Assembly (NCBI GenBank): GCA_947568835.1
Contig: OX387603.1
Coordinates: 26,870,651 to 26,934,650 of the forward strand
From: Protonemura montana
Taxonomy: Eukaryota; Arthropoda; Insecta; Plecoptera; Nemouridae
DNA length: 64,000 bases
Direction of reading: 5' to 3'
Each line of letters starts with the position of its first letter. Position 1 is the stretch's first letter. The position numbers were made by a program, and so were the translations under genes. Below are positions 24,701-35,700 of this stretch, one piece after another. A model generated the notes under the pieces. The model saw only the letters and a program-made list of their open reading frames with translations, was not told where the DNA came from and searched no databases.

Positions 24701-26921
24701 CACCTCACAAGCTTTCAGGGTCGCCTTTCCGTTTTGCTTTTACTATCAGTGCCCCTATTAACAAGAACCCCGTGCTGAGCCCTTTTTGATTGAACCATAA
24801 AACAAGAGTTCGGGGATTGGTTTCAAATGTCGCCCTCGACGTAGCCGCTAACCCCGTCCACTCTTCCTTTACAGATGGGCGACAACGACGCCATCAGCTT
24901 CTCGACGTCCAAGGCGTCGATCGCACGCGAGCGTCGCGAGCTAGTCCGTCCGATGGCCCGCAAAGACATCTTCTACAGCGGCAGCGTCATCAACCTCCCA
25001 GAGTGAGTGCCACCTGGCTTCTAGCTTTCAGACGGGTACGGCAAACAGTCCACCAAACAGTTTCGGCAAACACAGCACTTAGCGACGCGCCTTCGCGCAA
25101 TACTGATTGGAGCTAATGGCTAGAGCAAAGCGGCAGATGTTGTTTTGTTTGTCCACGTCGACGCTGTCGGCCTCGCCAGGCGACCAGGACGAAGCCTTGC
25201 AATCGCCTCCCCTCGCTCAGTTCTGGTGTCGTTACAGGTACAAGTCGCAGAAGTCGCTCTCGAGCTATCGACAGAGCGTCATCTCTTTGCCGCGCTACGG
25301 CGCGCAAGGGGGCCAATATGGCGGCGACCCTGAGCGTGGAACAGAGCTGTGTCCGTGCTGCACGCTGCCGGAGTCGTTCAAGGCCACGCTGGCCGCCATG
25401 ATGGACGTCTCTCTGCTCAAGGACCCCGTCTTCATGCTCATCAGCATCAGCAATCTTTTCGGCATGATGGGCCTCTACGTGCCCTTCGTCTACCTGGTCG
25501 ACGCCGCCATCGTCGATGTGAGTGGTACCTTCCTGTCGTAGATACCAGGGTACTTGCTGTAGATACCGAGGCAGGGTCTGTGATGCCTACGCTAGCTTAG
25601 TGTAGATCCTCCAAGCTTTTCCAAGTAGGTACTTAAACACTTTCCGGAATTTGCATTTTGAAATCAGAAGAGCAAACATTTTCGAACATTTCCACTGCTT
25701 TGACACGTTACAAAACGTTGGTAAAAATTGTAGATATTTACTCGGTATTCAAAACTCCAGCTAGAATTATAATTCTTCTTAATCTTTCTGCAAATACCAT
25801 TTGGTTCATCGCTTAATTCGTGTTCCCTCGTTGATTACTCGACATCGCCCTTAGATTGTAATCGCATGATTTCCCGGGAAGAAGTTTGTGCAAGAGTATG
25901 TTACATTCGTCTCCAACTTACATAGAAGGATTCATTATTTTCCTCTGAAACATTTCAGCTGTCCGAGATGATTTAATTTGGTGCGTTTTTCAATGTTCCT
26001 TTGCCAAAAGGGCAGGCATAGCAGTTGTGTCCTGTGTTAACCTGATGAAGTGGCATAGTGTTAGAACGTGAGTTGGCAGAACAACCTAGATGGTCGAGTC
26101 GAGACAGGTTCAAATGCTGTCAAAATTAACGCTCCTCTGGTTACCTATTAGTCTTCTCTGTCCGGAGATCCACTCTGTGCTTGGACCTGGTCTCGAAGCC
26201 AATACCTCTGCCTGCAGGGCATCGATCCCAACTCTGCGTCGTTCCTGCTCTCGATCATCGGCATCACCAACACGGTGGGTCGCGTCGTCTGCGGCTACGT
26301 GGCCGACTTCCCCCGCGTCGACTCCCTGTTGCTGAACAACGTATGCCTGCTGATCAGCACGTTCGCCGTCGCAGCCGTCCCCTTCTGTCACACCTACGCG
26401 GCCTACGTCGTCATGTCGGTCTTCTTCGGTATTGCCATCTGTGAGTACCAAACCAGTCAAACGCCCTCCGTTCGCCCCAAACAAACGCCTGACTAACCCG
26501 ATGTTTCCGCCTTGCAGCCGGCTACATCTCACTGACGTCGATCATCCTAGTGGACCTCCTCGGCCTGGAAAAGCTGACGAACGCGTTCGGGCTGCTGATC
26601 TTGTTCCGTGGCGTCGCGGCGACGGTGGGCTCCCCGCTCGCCGGGGCCGTGTACGACGCAACGCTGAGCTACGACATCTCGTTCTTCATGGCGGGCGGCT
26701 TCTTCTTCGTCTCGGCCATCACCAGCTTCGCCGCGCCGGCGCTCAAGCGATATCTGACCCCTCGGCAGCCTCCCCAGCTCGGCGACGCCCTCACGCCCAT
26801 CGACGAGGACGAGGAGGACGACTACGACAACGGAATCATCCCCGAAATCGTGGAGACCGCTCCGTCGCCTGGCAACAAACCGGAGCCGATGGAGCTCAAG
26901 CAGATCGAATCGGTTCTGTGA
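4939..26921 (+). CDS. MCT-A: long SLC16-type monocarboxylate transporter
   Basis: Predicted plasma-membrane carrier of the SLC16 branch of the major facilitator superfamily. Exons: 4939-5034 (or an alternative first exon), 19426-19762, 20405-20548, 22082-22287, 22388-22669, 23084-23320, 23446-23673, 24875-25002, 25238-25517, 26218-26440, 26518-26921; 854 aa with the first of these, always in frame. Helix 1 opens with the family signature [18 protein letters not shown] follows helix 2, [12 protein letters not shown] precedes helix 5, helix 8 keeps the family arginine in NTVGRVVCG, and [14 protein letters not shown] precedes helix 11. The helix 1 lysine of vertebrate MCT1 is not present, so substrate is not inferred. 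The central loop (roughly 300 residues, spread over five exons) is the longest in the cluster and contains [10 protein letters not shown]. The acidic tail ends ESVL, a class I PDZ-ligand form. The first intron is about 14 kb; the others are 1.6 kb or less. Confidence 0.9.
6858..7475 (+). repeat. SINE with 5S-rRNA-derived head, copy 1
   Basis: The head matches the middle of animal 5S rRNA: AACACCGGTTCTCGT, GATCACCGAAGTTAAGCAAC (box A region) and ATGGGTGACC (box C region). The 5S-like segment is repeated three times with a period of about 92 bp. A body follows (CTCGACAGCATGGATTTGTG, AAGCCGGTGGTCCCCTTGG), then a tail TCGTTAAACACCAC plus AATC repeats. This is the arrangement of 5S-headed (SINE3-type) retroposons. 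Other copies or pieces lie at 12.0, 20.6, 33.2, 61.2 and 63.1 kb. Confidence 0.85.
7711..8714 (+). repeat. 28-bp satellite with CCATGGGTTACCATGG core
   Basis: About 1 kb of a 28-bp unit, with some shortened 18-bp units lacking the GGGTTACCAT part. On the minus strand most units read GTAACCCATGGCAAT, one base from an RFX X-box; at least three units (about 7712, 8452, 8592) read the perfect GTAACCCATGGCAAC. The unit has no stop in the + frames and its length is not a multiple of three, so long meaningless open frames result. Confidence 0.95.
8945..10933 (+). mobile_element. Foldback-like element FB41, copy 1
   Basis: The left end has one partial inverted unit (CTAACCTGGATAGAG, about 8952). A core of about 280 bp follows (TTTTCGTAGTTTCACGACTT, AACGGTCAAAAT), then about 41 direct copies of a 41-bp unit (GGATCCTATGCTCTATCCAG, then GTTATTTGAGATCAGCTGGCT). 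The same core and satellite occur inverted at 17077-18190. Tandem units at both ends in opposite orientation around a core resemble Drosophila FB elements, with very unequal arms. A block of 14-16 units is itself duplicated within the array (variants near 9790 and 10446, 9957 and 10530). Confidence 0.75.
10934..12039. other. Intronic stretch, nothing recognised
   Basis: This part of MCT-A intron 1 has short open frames only and no convincing coding exon or repeat. Confidence 0.5.
12040..12112 (-). repeat. Fragment of the 5S-headed SINE body
   Basis: GAAACCCGGTGCCGGCAC and the GATGATGA run next to it match the reverse complement of the SINE 3' body seen at 7.3 and 61.25 kb. Head and tail are missing. 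Confidence 0.6.
12617..13125 (+). repeat. 28-bp satellite made of RFX X-box-like sites
   Basis: Eighteen units, each with a core such as GTAACCCATGGCAAC or GTAACCCATAGCAAC followed by AGTGGCGTCCTGT. Against the X-box consensus GTNRCC-N(0-3)-RGYAAC I count 13 units that match exactly and five that miss by one or two bases. The array sits in MCT-A intron 1 between exons 1a and 1b. It may be a distant relative of the 7.7 kb satellite, which has the same unit length and the same core on the other strand. Confidence 0.9.
13455..13665 (+). repeat. Foldback repeat FBt, copy 1
   Basis: Near-palindrome: the left arm has TGCTAAGTAAAGGGCTACTA, the right arm its reverse complement TAGTAGCCCTTTACTTAGCA, with a loop of about 25 bp. 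It starts TTTAGACTCATGTCTACTTG, as do the copies at 57487 and 58021. No coding capacity; looks like a foldback MITE. Confidence 0.75.
13828..13942 (+). repeat. 18-bp tandem repeat, TTAACACTTAACAGGCTG
   Basis: Six to seven direct copies with one-base variants. Confidence 0.9.
14229..14285 (+). repeat. Degenerate 5S-like fragment
   Basis: CAAGTTAAGCAACACTGCGC and GGGCGACCG match the box A and box C parts of the 5S-headed repeats, at reduced identity. The rest of the element is absent. Confidence 0.5.
15003..15053 (+). CDS. MCT-A alternative first coding exon 1b
   Basis: ATG opens 17 codons ([17 protein letters not shown]) ending at a GTGAGT donor in phase 0, compatible with the acceptor at 19426; the full product would be 839 aa. 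The N-terminus is basic and serine-rich, unlike the acidic exon 1a. The preceding 100 bp are CpG-rich as in a promoter region, and a perfect X-box lies 163 bp past the donor. Confidence 0.65.
15216..15229 (+). promoter_or_regulatory. Perfect RFX X-box-like site
   Basis: GTCGCCATAGCAAC fits GTNRCC-N2-RGYAAC exactly. It lies just downstream of exon 1b. A second near-palindromic site, GTTGCATGGCAAC, is at 16891-16903. Binding is inferred from the motif only. Confidence 0.45.
15909..15941 (+). CDS. Possible MCT-A alternative first coding exon 1c
   Basis: AAACATGGCGGCG is a strong start context. It opens 11 codons ([11 protein letters not shown]) running exactly into a GTAAGA donor in phase 0, compatible with the acceptor at 19426 (833-aa product). 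The cysteines near the start could be acylated. The support is short, so it may be chance. Confidence 0.4.
15942..17076. other. Intronic stretch, no gene seen
   Basis: No exon recognised. Between 16890 and 16985 the sequence is rich in TGCA words (GGTGCATGTGCAATTGCACC), similar to the region after the 76-G run at 2.1 kb. Confidence 0.5.
17077..18190 (-). mobile_element. Foldback-like element FB41, copy 2 (inverted)
   Basis: About 20 copies of the 41-bp unit in reverse orientation (CCAGCCAGCTGATCTCAAAT, AACCTGGATAGAGCATAGG) occupy 17077-17912. The FB41 core follows on the minus strand to about 18165 (matching TTTTCGTAGT and ACGGTCAAAATTCA), then one partial unit in the opposite sense (CTATCCAGGTTATTTAAGAT, about 18168). 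It is an inverted partner of 8945-10933, about 6 kb away, flanking exons 1b and 1c. Confidence 0.75.
18191..19425. other. End of MCT-A intron 1
   Basis: No exon seen. Contains (CGA)n near 18365, a C16 run at about 18469-18484 and several CTCC-rich words. The last 25 bases (TAACGCCCTCCTG to TTACAG) form a branch-site-like and pyrimidine-rich acceptor for exon 2. Confidence 0.5.
20574..20893 (+). repeat. 5S-headed SINE, head-less copy
   Basis: Matches the SINE from the ACACATGACCAGTTCTGTTC segment through the body (GACAGCATGGATTT, CCACTTGGTGCTCTTTGACG) to the tail GCGTCGTTAAAATCAATC. It lies in MCT-A intron 3. It is more diverged than the copies at 7 and 33 kb. Confidence 0.7.
21714..21766 (+). 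repeat. (GTC)n microsatellite
   Basis: About 17-18 perfect GTC trinucleotides inside MCT-A intron 3. Confidence 0.95.
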
Positions 26922-29900
26922 GCGGCCGCACTGAATGCGGCGCGAAGCGTGGCAAACGCCTTCCCAGCCTCGACGTGCCGGAACTTGCAGACCAACCAAA
27001 GTATTTTTGTCGCCTCGTAGCGCTTGGCGCCGTGCTCGCTTAACGCCCTCCCTCTGGTGGCTCGTGATCTCTGACGACGACGACGACGACAACGACTTCG
27101 ACTTCTTCAACTACATAACTGGCTACCTTGGGGCGTAAAGCACTCAGAATAGGCACCAACGCGTGCGTGCCAGCGACACGAATGGTTCGGCGAAGATGTC
27201 TGCGCACAAATCAGTATTGCCTCCGTTGAGAGGGCGAGCGCGCGTTTTGATTTCCTCATCGACTGTGATACTAAGCGTTGGCCAGGCCGAGGACCAAGGA
27301 AGGAACATTCTGCGTCGCAATGACGGCGCAATGACGGCGCATGTGCGGCGACGGAAAATAAATGCTGGTTTTTTTACAAAAAAAAAAAAAACATTACAAT
27401 ATACTTATAATATGATTCGCGTATGGTACCTACCCGTTACGTCACGGCTCGACCTCTGTTTACACGAGGCCGTGGTCGCGGAAATTGCGTTTTGAACACT
27501 GTCTTAATATCATTGTTACAATTTACAAGTATTTTTTATTACACTGCTACCTAGAGTTTAACGTCTCGTTGTCTTTGTGGGCGAACTTGCGTGTCGAATT
27601 TGAAGTGACTCGACAGGCGGGCAGTTGTTTCGTTTTGTTTTGGACCCGGTAGACCGTGGTCCACGTTTCGTTGCCTGGTGGCGCCACCCGACCTAGTTGC
27701 GAGCGGCGACCGGGCGAACTACTTTCCATACGCGCTGTTGTTTTATTATCTAGGTACCTAATTTCGTGATGTCGGCCATCTTGTACTGTTGTCTCATAAT
27801 GATGCAATGCTGGCCAAGTATTTTCCGTTATTTTAAAACTATATATTATTGTATACATCATAAAATAAGAGACCTAATTCTCCATGAAACATTATGTCTT
27901 ACAATAAAACTGTGCTAGAAATCCGAGTGCTCGGTGTTCCACGCAAAGCATGCATGCCGCGACATGTGTAGTTAAGTACAGTTAAAGTCAATTATCGATA
28001 TTTGCAAGCCATTCGCTGATATCGCCAGGAATCGTTGCCAATTACTGTCAAGCAAGCCGTGTGCAATGGGTACACCAATTGCACGTAATGACGTCACTTC
28101 GGGGCACCCAATTGCTTTCAAAACTCGAAGGGATCATATCGATTTTTGACTCTGGCTGCGTTCGATTCGATAGCGCGCGCATTAGACAGTGTTAGGTAAT
28201 CGATCGTCAGACATTCCCAATCGATCGATTCGATTAATCGAAAGCCAGCAGCCAAATGCACTTTAAAACGTAGCTGCTGCTTTGCACTTTCAAGCGTTGC
28301 AGTAATGCACTTTACCCCGGGACAAGTAGAGGAAATGTACCTGTTGGCCAACCAGAGGCCTCAATTGCTCTGCGACTTCACGTTTGCTGTAAAAGTAAAT
28401 CTTGCAACACACAAGAACTCTCGTCAAGAGTTTGAGGACATATATTCGAACCAGCGACCACCACGTCGTGGCTGTCGCCTGACAAGTGTCGTGTCTCAGG
28501 AGAGGCTGGTGACCTCCGCGGTTAAGTTACGGATGCAGGTCTTCTTTATTGTACTTACCATTTATTCCTTGTGATGCATAATATAACAAAAGTTGTGAAT
28601 AAATTGCGATGCGTTTGTAAGCCACGGCCAGCAAGTGTTGCCCTAATCCCTGTCCACTTGTTGCTCCCGTGCGTCTCGGTCACTCGTTGCCCCTGGATTA
28701 GTAGACAACCCATGCTACATAAGTGTAACGTGGGGTGCCTAACGCCAGGGGCCATTGATACCGACATCCCCTCCACAGGCCCGTCACGGCCACCTCGGCC
28801 CGCCACGGCCAAGCGGGCGGGAAAACAGATTCAGTCTTTCGGCCGGCGCCTCTCAAGAAACAACAGAGCGCACCCCACGACCTCCTTGAGACACCGCACG
28901 CAACGTCCAGGTAAGAAACGGCCACTACGGTCAGCCACTTCGATCTGTCTCCTTGTCGTTTCAGTTCTGGTTTAGAGTTGTTATCACTCGATTAATTCTA
29001 GTTGCTATGGTTTTTTTTTTTTGCGGTGTGGACGAAGCACGTGCCCTGCGGGCCGTGGTGCTAGTAGTACTCGGGGTGCAGGGTGCGCGCGCATCGCCGC
29101 CGAAATGAATGGAAATTTCCACGCGCTCGGGGCAGGGAGGGACCGAGCACCCAAGGGTTGTTTTTTGTGACCGCATGTCGGGCTCGACCCACGGCACGGC
29201 CTACGAGAAGGCCGTGACCGAGCGCCGGCAATCGTTTTGATAAGATCGGCCGGCGAAATCTCGGCGATCGCTCGACAGAATTCGCAGCAGATTTCGCCAA
29301 AATTCACCGAGAGCGACATTTTTGCAGCGCCGCGACAGCCTTCAAAGTTGGTTGCCGATCCTCGGCCTTCAAGCCACGGAAACCTGGCTGTCCAGACAAA
29401 GCTACAAGCAAAACCCTGGCACTCGTGTCCTAGTTAGTCTCGGTCGCCAGGGCTGATAAGGCAAGGGAAGATCCGCAGAGAGCTAAGAATCTGCGAAAAG
29501 GGCTGATTAGGACCGGGGTGCGTCACAAAACCAATACTTTCGGAGACGTGACGGACGGAGGACGACCTCTGGCCTCGATAAAGACTCAACAAATGTCGAA
29601 CCCGTGACCCCGTGCTCCGGCTCTGCTATCTACATCGGGAACACGAGTCCACCGGCTTATCGCCTTCGCAAGTCGGTCATGTGTTCGATTTTTGCTCGGA
29701 TAGTTTTCACAAATTAGTATATAGATAGCCGCGATCGGATCGCTGACCGTTGCGCTTGTTTTCCAGTTGTCTGCCAGATCGACGCCGAATCCAGCTGGCC
29801 GTGCGTCTGCCGATGAAATTGACGCGATCAGTCCTCATTAAATTGCGGCCAATTCACTTGTTTACCAATAAACCGCGCTTGGCGAGATGTAGTTGATGTT

Positions 29901-32744
29901 GCTGTTGTGACAATTCTTTCAAGGCCGACAATTGAGAGATGATGACGATGACGTCGTTGCCCATCATCTTCGTGACGGCCATGATCACATCCAAACAATT
30001 TCATTAATTACTCGAGCTGCCCAGTGCCCTCTGGAGCCCGAACTCCGAGCAGTTTAGCACAGGGTGAACGAATAGATTCGCGGCGATCCAACTAGTATAA
30101 CCACGTGCCCGGTAGGCGATTCTCAAGCCTTGGACAGCGCGACGTTCTCGGCGAACAGCACAGATACAGACGACGACGACAGAGATGCAATCACGACCGA
30201 TAAGTTACCGACACAATCTAACGAGACATTGTTCCCGAGGTTCTTTCAAGAAGCGACCGCCAGACTCAAGTACTCGAACCGGCCGGCGTGTGCACGCGGT
30301 CGCTTTGCATCGGTCGACGGCGACCCCCGGAAGCTTCAAAGGGGCGATTTGCGACAGACAGGGTGCGCCACGCAGGGCAGGTATGACGGCCGGCCGGCCC
30401 CCCCCCCCCCCCCCCTCACGAGATATAACTCAATGTCAAGCTGACCACGCTCGGGGTAACGGCCGAGGGACAGAATAACCCCCTGTGTTCTCCCGCTCGG
30501 CGTGGATCCTTTTCACGGCTAGCTAAGGGCATCAAAGGCGAGGGTGTCTTTTGTGTCGCGTACAAAACGACTTCTTGGTAGTCTTCTTCACGGCCGCGGT
30601 GATCCTGCGCTGTCTCGACGGGCAAAACGTGCACCCTTTTAGCGAAATCTGCACCTAAAGTTTCGTTCCCCACCGAGCACGGCCCCCTGGGATCGGCACA
30701 ACTCCGATAGCGAAATCTTGCGGTAACAGCTGATTAGATTCGTCGTGAAACTACTAATAGGATGCAACATCTGTCGCAACACTCGATTGTTTCTCCAGTT
30801 CTGGCAAGGCGACATTGATAACTTCCGGAGCGGTTTGGGTTCGACTTCCGGGACTTCCGTTTGGAGCCCTGTCCTAGTTCCGAACAAAGTTATTCGTCCT
30901 GGAAGGTTAGGCATTGGACCACCGCAAAGCTAGCCGAAGATAACAAGGTTTCCGATCTAGACTTGGCCACCGAACCTGTCCATCGCCCCACGGTAGCAAG
31001 AGGGTGGTTGCCGACACCACGCTGATTGGTGTAGAAGAGAGTCCTCGGCATTCAGCGCCATGCGACGTGGACCCATCGCAAGGTCTCGGCTTACAACGAC
31101 CAAAATGACATCTCAAGTACCACTCGTCTGTCTAATCTTTTAGTGAAACAGCGAGTGATTGAGAAGTTATTGATTGTTTTCAAGTCGGTGTTATCTCGCA
31201 AATTAGCTGCAGGGCATTGTTTAAAAATACTTGGAAGTTAATATCAGCGCTGCGTTATCACCGTGAAGTGGGCGCTCCGTCAGTCGGCCCTGACCCTTGA
31301 CCCCTTCTCCACTTTTCCGTCAACGCTGGCTGGGTCAATTAGGGACCCCCCCTGCAAACGAGGTGGGTCTTGCATGGGCCAGGTTTGAAACCAACTGGGT
31401 CTAGAGCAGGTCACAGGCGTCAACACAAGTATCTGACGTTGTTAGTCGTTAAAATCGCCTTCTGTTGCCTCATTGCCGCATGTTTTGCAATTCATCGGCA
31501 GCAAAAACAAATCCGCACCGAGAGCTAGTTGGTAATTACACGTGGTGCATTAATATCTGTGGGCTAGTTACAAGTTGTGCGTGCAGCGTGCCTCGGGTTC
31601 AAATCGTCACATTTCTCCGACAGAGCAAAAACAACATGTCGCCAGACTGTCCCTCGATTGCGTACAAGTCAAACAGTTATTCGCGATCAAACGCAATTTG
31701 TTTTGAAGAAATCTGAAAATGTATTGAACTGTCAATCAATTCCCGAGCAAATTGATAGCGCCATTTCACGGCCGTCCAGAGACGATCACTCCAGGGTCGA
31801 TGTAAAGGGACGCGAGGGGTGAACGCAGGGTTGATGGAGCCCTGAGGGATGAAACGACCGATTTCCGCAACAGTTCACAAAACTCGTCAACAACGCCGCT
31901 ATGACGTCACACACACAAACGCTTGATGTTTGACGTCCGTCGTTAAAAAATGATTTGGACATTTGCATGTAAATCGCGGGAAGTGTGAGGGGGAGGGGGG
32001 TGAATTCCAGGCGTGGGGGCGTGGCCTAGGTCTGGGAGTCCGACAGAGAAGACGAACGTCGCAGCATCTCCGTTTGATCAAATCAATCTAGAGATGGCAA
32101 GAAAACAGTCCGCCAATTCGCGAGGCCACGGCCTCTCTGAGCACGTGACGCGGCGCCAGCTGATCACGGCCCATTGCGCACGGCGCCGGGCGTCGCGACG
32201 CCGACCGAGGCAACAGGTTTCGCTCACGGCAGGTGTTCTAAGTGAGGGATGTCAGGCCGACGGACCGGGGTTCGAACTAGCGACCCTCCACGGCAAGTAC
32301 AAGCACAAGTTGACAGTCGCGTTGCCGGGAAAACTGCAAGAAGCCAATCAGCCTATCGGGGTTCTATTTCCGTGCCGAGTCCGTTGCTCGGCAACCGTGC
32401 TATTGTCGGCAAGGGGAGCCTCTGGCCGGGGAAGTTGCGGCCACCGCAGCGGCGACCTCTAGGAGAGACGTTGACGGGTCAGTGGAGCTATCGAGTCGGT
32501 AGGGAGGGCATTGAAGCTGCATTGCCGGGAGGATCGGCTGTAGGAGGTCGTCAGCCTCTGTCTCGGGCCTACGACGGCGTCTTCCGATCCCTAAAACGTG
32601 CTTTCCGTTGGCGGTCATCGTGGAGCGCATGACAGCGATCATAGAAACTTCTTCTACGTTCTAACCTCACTTCTTGCCCGGTGCAAAAGGTCCAACTCTT
32701 ATAACGCCTTTGTAACACGTTTCCATGGTTTCTGTCCCGCGCAG
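26922..32744. other. MCT-A 3' region and A-B intergenic DNA
   Basis: The largest gap in the cluster. Apart from the MCT-A 3' UTR and a C-run near 30400-30415 I see no repeat or protein-like frame. An exon-like block near 28781-28911 (acceptor CCTCCACAG, donor GTAAGA) could be an untranslated exon but does not fit MCT-B's frame. Confidence 0.5.
27357..27362 (+). terminator. Likely MCT-A polyadenylation signal
   Basis: AATAAA about 440 bp after the stop codon. A second AATAAA is at 27903-27908. Which is used cannot be told from sequence. Confidence 0.45.
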
Positions 32745-32751
32745 CCGCACG

Positions 32752-35700
32752 ATGATCAGCTCGAACCCTGACCTGCAAGAGTCGCCGTCGAAGGAGCGCG
32801 ACGCCGATGCCGACGCCGACGCCGACGCCTCGGGCGAGGACGATGAAGCGCTTACCGCCTACATGGTGGTCCCCCCTGATGGCGGCTGGGGCTGGGTGGT
32901 GATGGTCGCTGCCTTCTTCTGCAACGTCATGGTGGACGGGAACATCTTCGCCGTGGGAATGTACTCCAGTGTGCTCAAGACGGAGTTTGACGTCAGCGAC
33001 AGCGCGGTCTCCATTGTTGGCTCGCTGCTGCAAGGATTTTACTTGCTCGTTGGTAAGTTGGATTCCTCTTCCTGTCCTCTTCCCGTCCTTTTTTGTCCTT
33101 TTTCTGCCCTCCTTCTGCCCTCTTTGACCGCTATCACGTAGGCGTCGGGAAACCCACCAAGGACGTACCGAAGTTAAACAACACAGCGCTGGGTCAGGTA
33201 TTGGATGGGTGACCATCATACACATGACCAGTTCTGTTCGGGAGAGAAATTGGAGGGATGAAAGTTAAGCAACACTGCGCTGAGTCAGGTATTGGATGGG
33301 TGACCATCATACACATGACCAGTTCTGTTCGGGAGAGAGGTTGGAGGGATGAAAGTTAGTACAGCAACTTCATTCGCCTTGCTTATCAACCTCTCGACAG
33401 CATGGATTTGTGGAGGAATCCTGCTGTTCGCGTTGTACCGTCCTTTGGAAGGGGCGTTAAGCCGGTGGTCCCCTTGGTGCTCTTCGACAGGAGTAGGCTA
33501 TTTACCGCCAACGGGTTTTCTCTCTTCCCTTCTAGGCAATGTCAGGTTCATCATCATCCTCATCATCATCCACTCATTCACCGACGCCTTTAGACCAGTG
33601 CCGCATGGCCAGATGTCAAAACACTGCGTCGTTAAACACCACAAATAATCAATCAGAGGGGCTCTATTTGCTGTGCATTTGATGGATTTTTTTGGTGGGA
33701 GCTCAGAACTCGGTGGCTTTGGTGGTAGTTGAATCAGAGGGAGAATTGCCGAGAGTAAAATGAGCATTGCAAATTTCAAATACCTTAACAACATGTCAAA
33801 CGTTAACCTTGATCGATGCTGGACAGCAAAGAGCCAATCGCCATAGCAACCCCACCATTGTCTCAACGTCTTCCTCTTGACAGGTCCACTGGTGAGCGCC
33901 ATCGCCAACCGCTACGGCTTCCGCGTGGTGGCCATTATCGGCAGCGTCATTGCCTTCGCCGGCTTCGGGGTCTCGTACTATGCCTCGTCCATCACCTTCC
34001 TCTACATCACATACGGCATCATCGGGGGTAAGTAGACAATCCGAGGACGCCGTTCAGGCGGCACCGATCCAAGGCCGTCTAACGCCTCTCCTCCTCGACA
34101 GGCATCGGGTTCGGCATGATATACGTGCCCGCTGTGATCGCGGTCGGCTTCTACTTCGAGCGTTGGCGTGCGCTGGCCACCGGCATAGCAGTGTGTGGTT
34201 CGGGCATCGGAGGCAGTCTAATCGCCCCCCTCGTATCTAAGGTGATCGACGTGTACGGGTGGAGGGAGGCGATGGTCATGCAAGCCGGTGAGTGCCCTCT
34301 CGAGTTACTTCTGTTAACATTTCAAACATGGAAACATTCGCTGTCAATTTCAGCCTGGCAATGCCTGCAAGTTATTTATGCAACATTTTGCTGACAATAT
34401 TTCTGTAAAGTTTTATTGGTTTGCAAACTTGCTGAGATCATATCGTATGGCCGAAAGAGCGAAACCCACGCAAAGATTGACTTGAAGTTGTGATATTGAT
34501 GTGAACCTGACTGACCTGTCTTCAGTGCTGATGCTCACCTGCATCCTCTTCGGGCTGCTGTTCCGGCCACTGGCGCCTGTACTCGTGACCTTAGCGCCTC
34601 CTGGCAACGATGCCGACGCCGACCCCACTCTGCTCCAACGCCTCGGCAGTGCCATGTCTCTAGGGGACGGTGCCAGCATCACGGCAGGTAAGACCTAAGT
34701 CCAGGTTAAGCAACATTTTGTCAGTCCGGCGATCGAATGGGTGACCGCCCCACGCGCAGAAGTCTAAACGCTCTCCCCTCGATTGCAGGGAGTCGGCGAA
34801 TGAGCCGTATCCTCGGACCCAACAACAACGCCTACCCCACGGCTGCCGACGCACTGGGGGGCAGCACGCTGACCCTAAAAGAGCGTCGCAAGTCCAACTA
34901 CTCGCTGCAGCAGGGGGTGGGGGTCAACGCGCCCCTGGTGCCAGTCGGCGAGAAACGCAAGAGCGCGCCTCCTGACAGCCTGCAGCTCGCTTCCCAGGAC
35001 CCCATGGGCGTCGACATCGTGCTCAACGGAGTCGACGCCGAGCGTCGCGACTCGAAGCTGCGTCGACGCAGAGACTCGGAGTGTAGTTACAAGAGCGGCC
35101 GCAGCAGGAAGAACAGCATGGCAGGCGTCAGACCGTTCTACAGGTGGGTGATCGTCGCCTAGAGGAAAGCGTTTTCAATCCGTTGAAATGTAATGCTACA
35201 TCACTCGGAACATTTCAATGCCAGCTGCCCAGTCAAGTCACCAAGCTGTCTTAACGCCTTCCCCTCTCACAGAGACGACATCCTCTTCACTGGGAGCATC
35301 AGCCAGCTGCCCCAGTACAAGTCACAGTCCAGTGCCGTGGGCTATCACATGTCGGTGTCGCGGCTGCCCACCAAGAAGGACCTCGCCGAGGAACAGTCGA
35401 CGTCGTGCGTGCTTTGCCCGGAGGCCGTGAAACGCACGCTGGCCACCATGTTGGACTTTTCACTGCTGCAGTCTCCATCTTTCCTGCTCCTCACGCTCAG
35501 CGGCTGCTTCACGCTGGCCGGCTTCTACGTGCCCTTCATGTTCATTAAAGGTACCACAAGCTGTCAATCACATTACATAGAACCAAGGGACTGTCTTGAA
35601 TTCCAAAAACAGGAGCCAAAAAGCAGTTATGTTAAGAATGCAGAAAATTAATTATACAACATAGTGGACAGGGCCGCAAATATTAGTGTTTCTCATAATT

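Noticed and set aside
28781-28911. Exon-like block before MCT-B
   Set aside because: Has acceptor- and donor-like ends but no ATG and does not give the phase needed for the MCT-B exon; at best a 5' untranslated exon.
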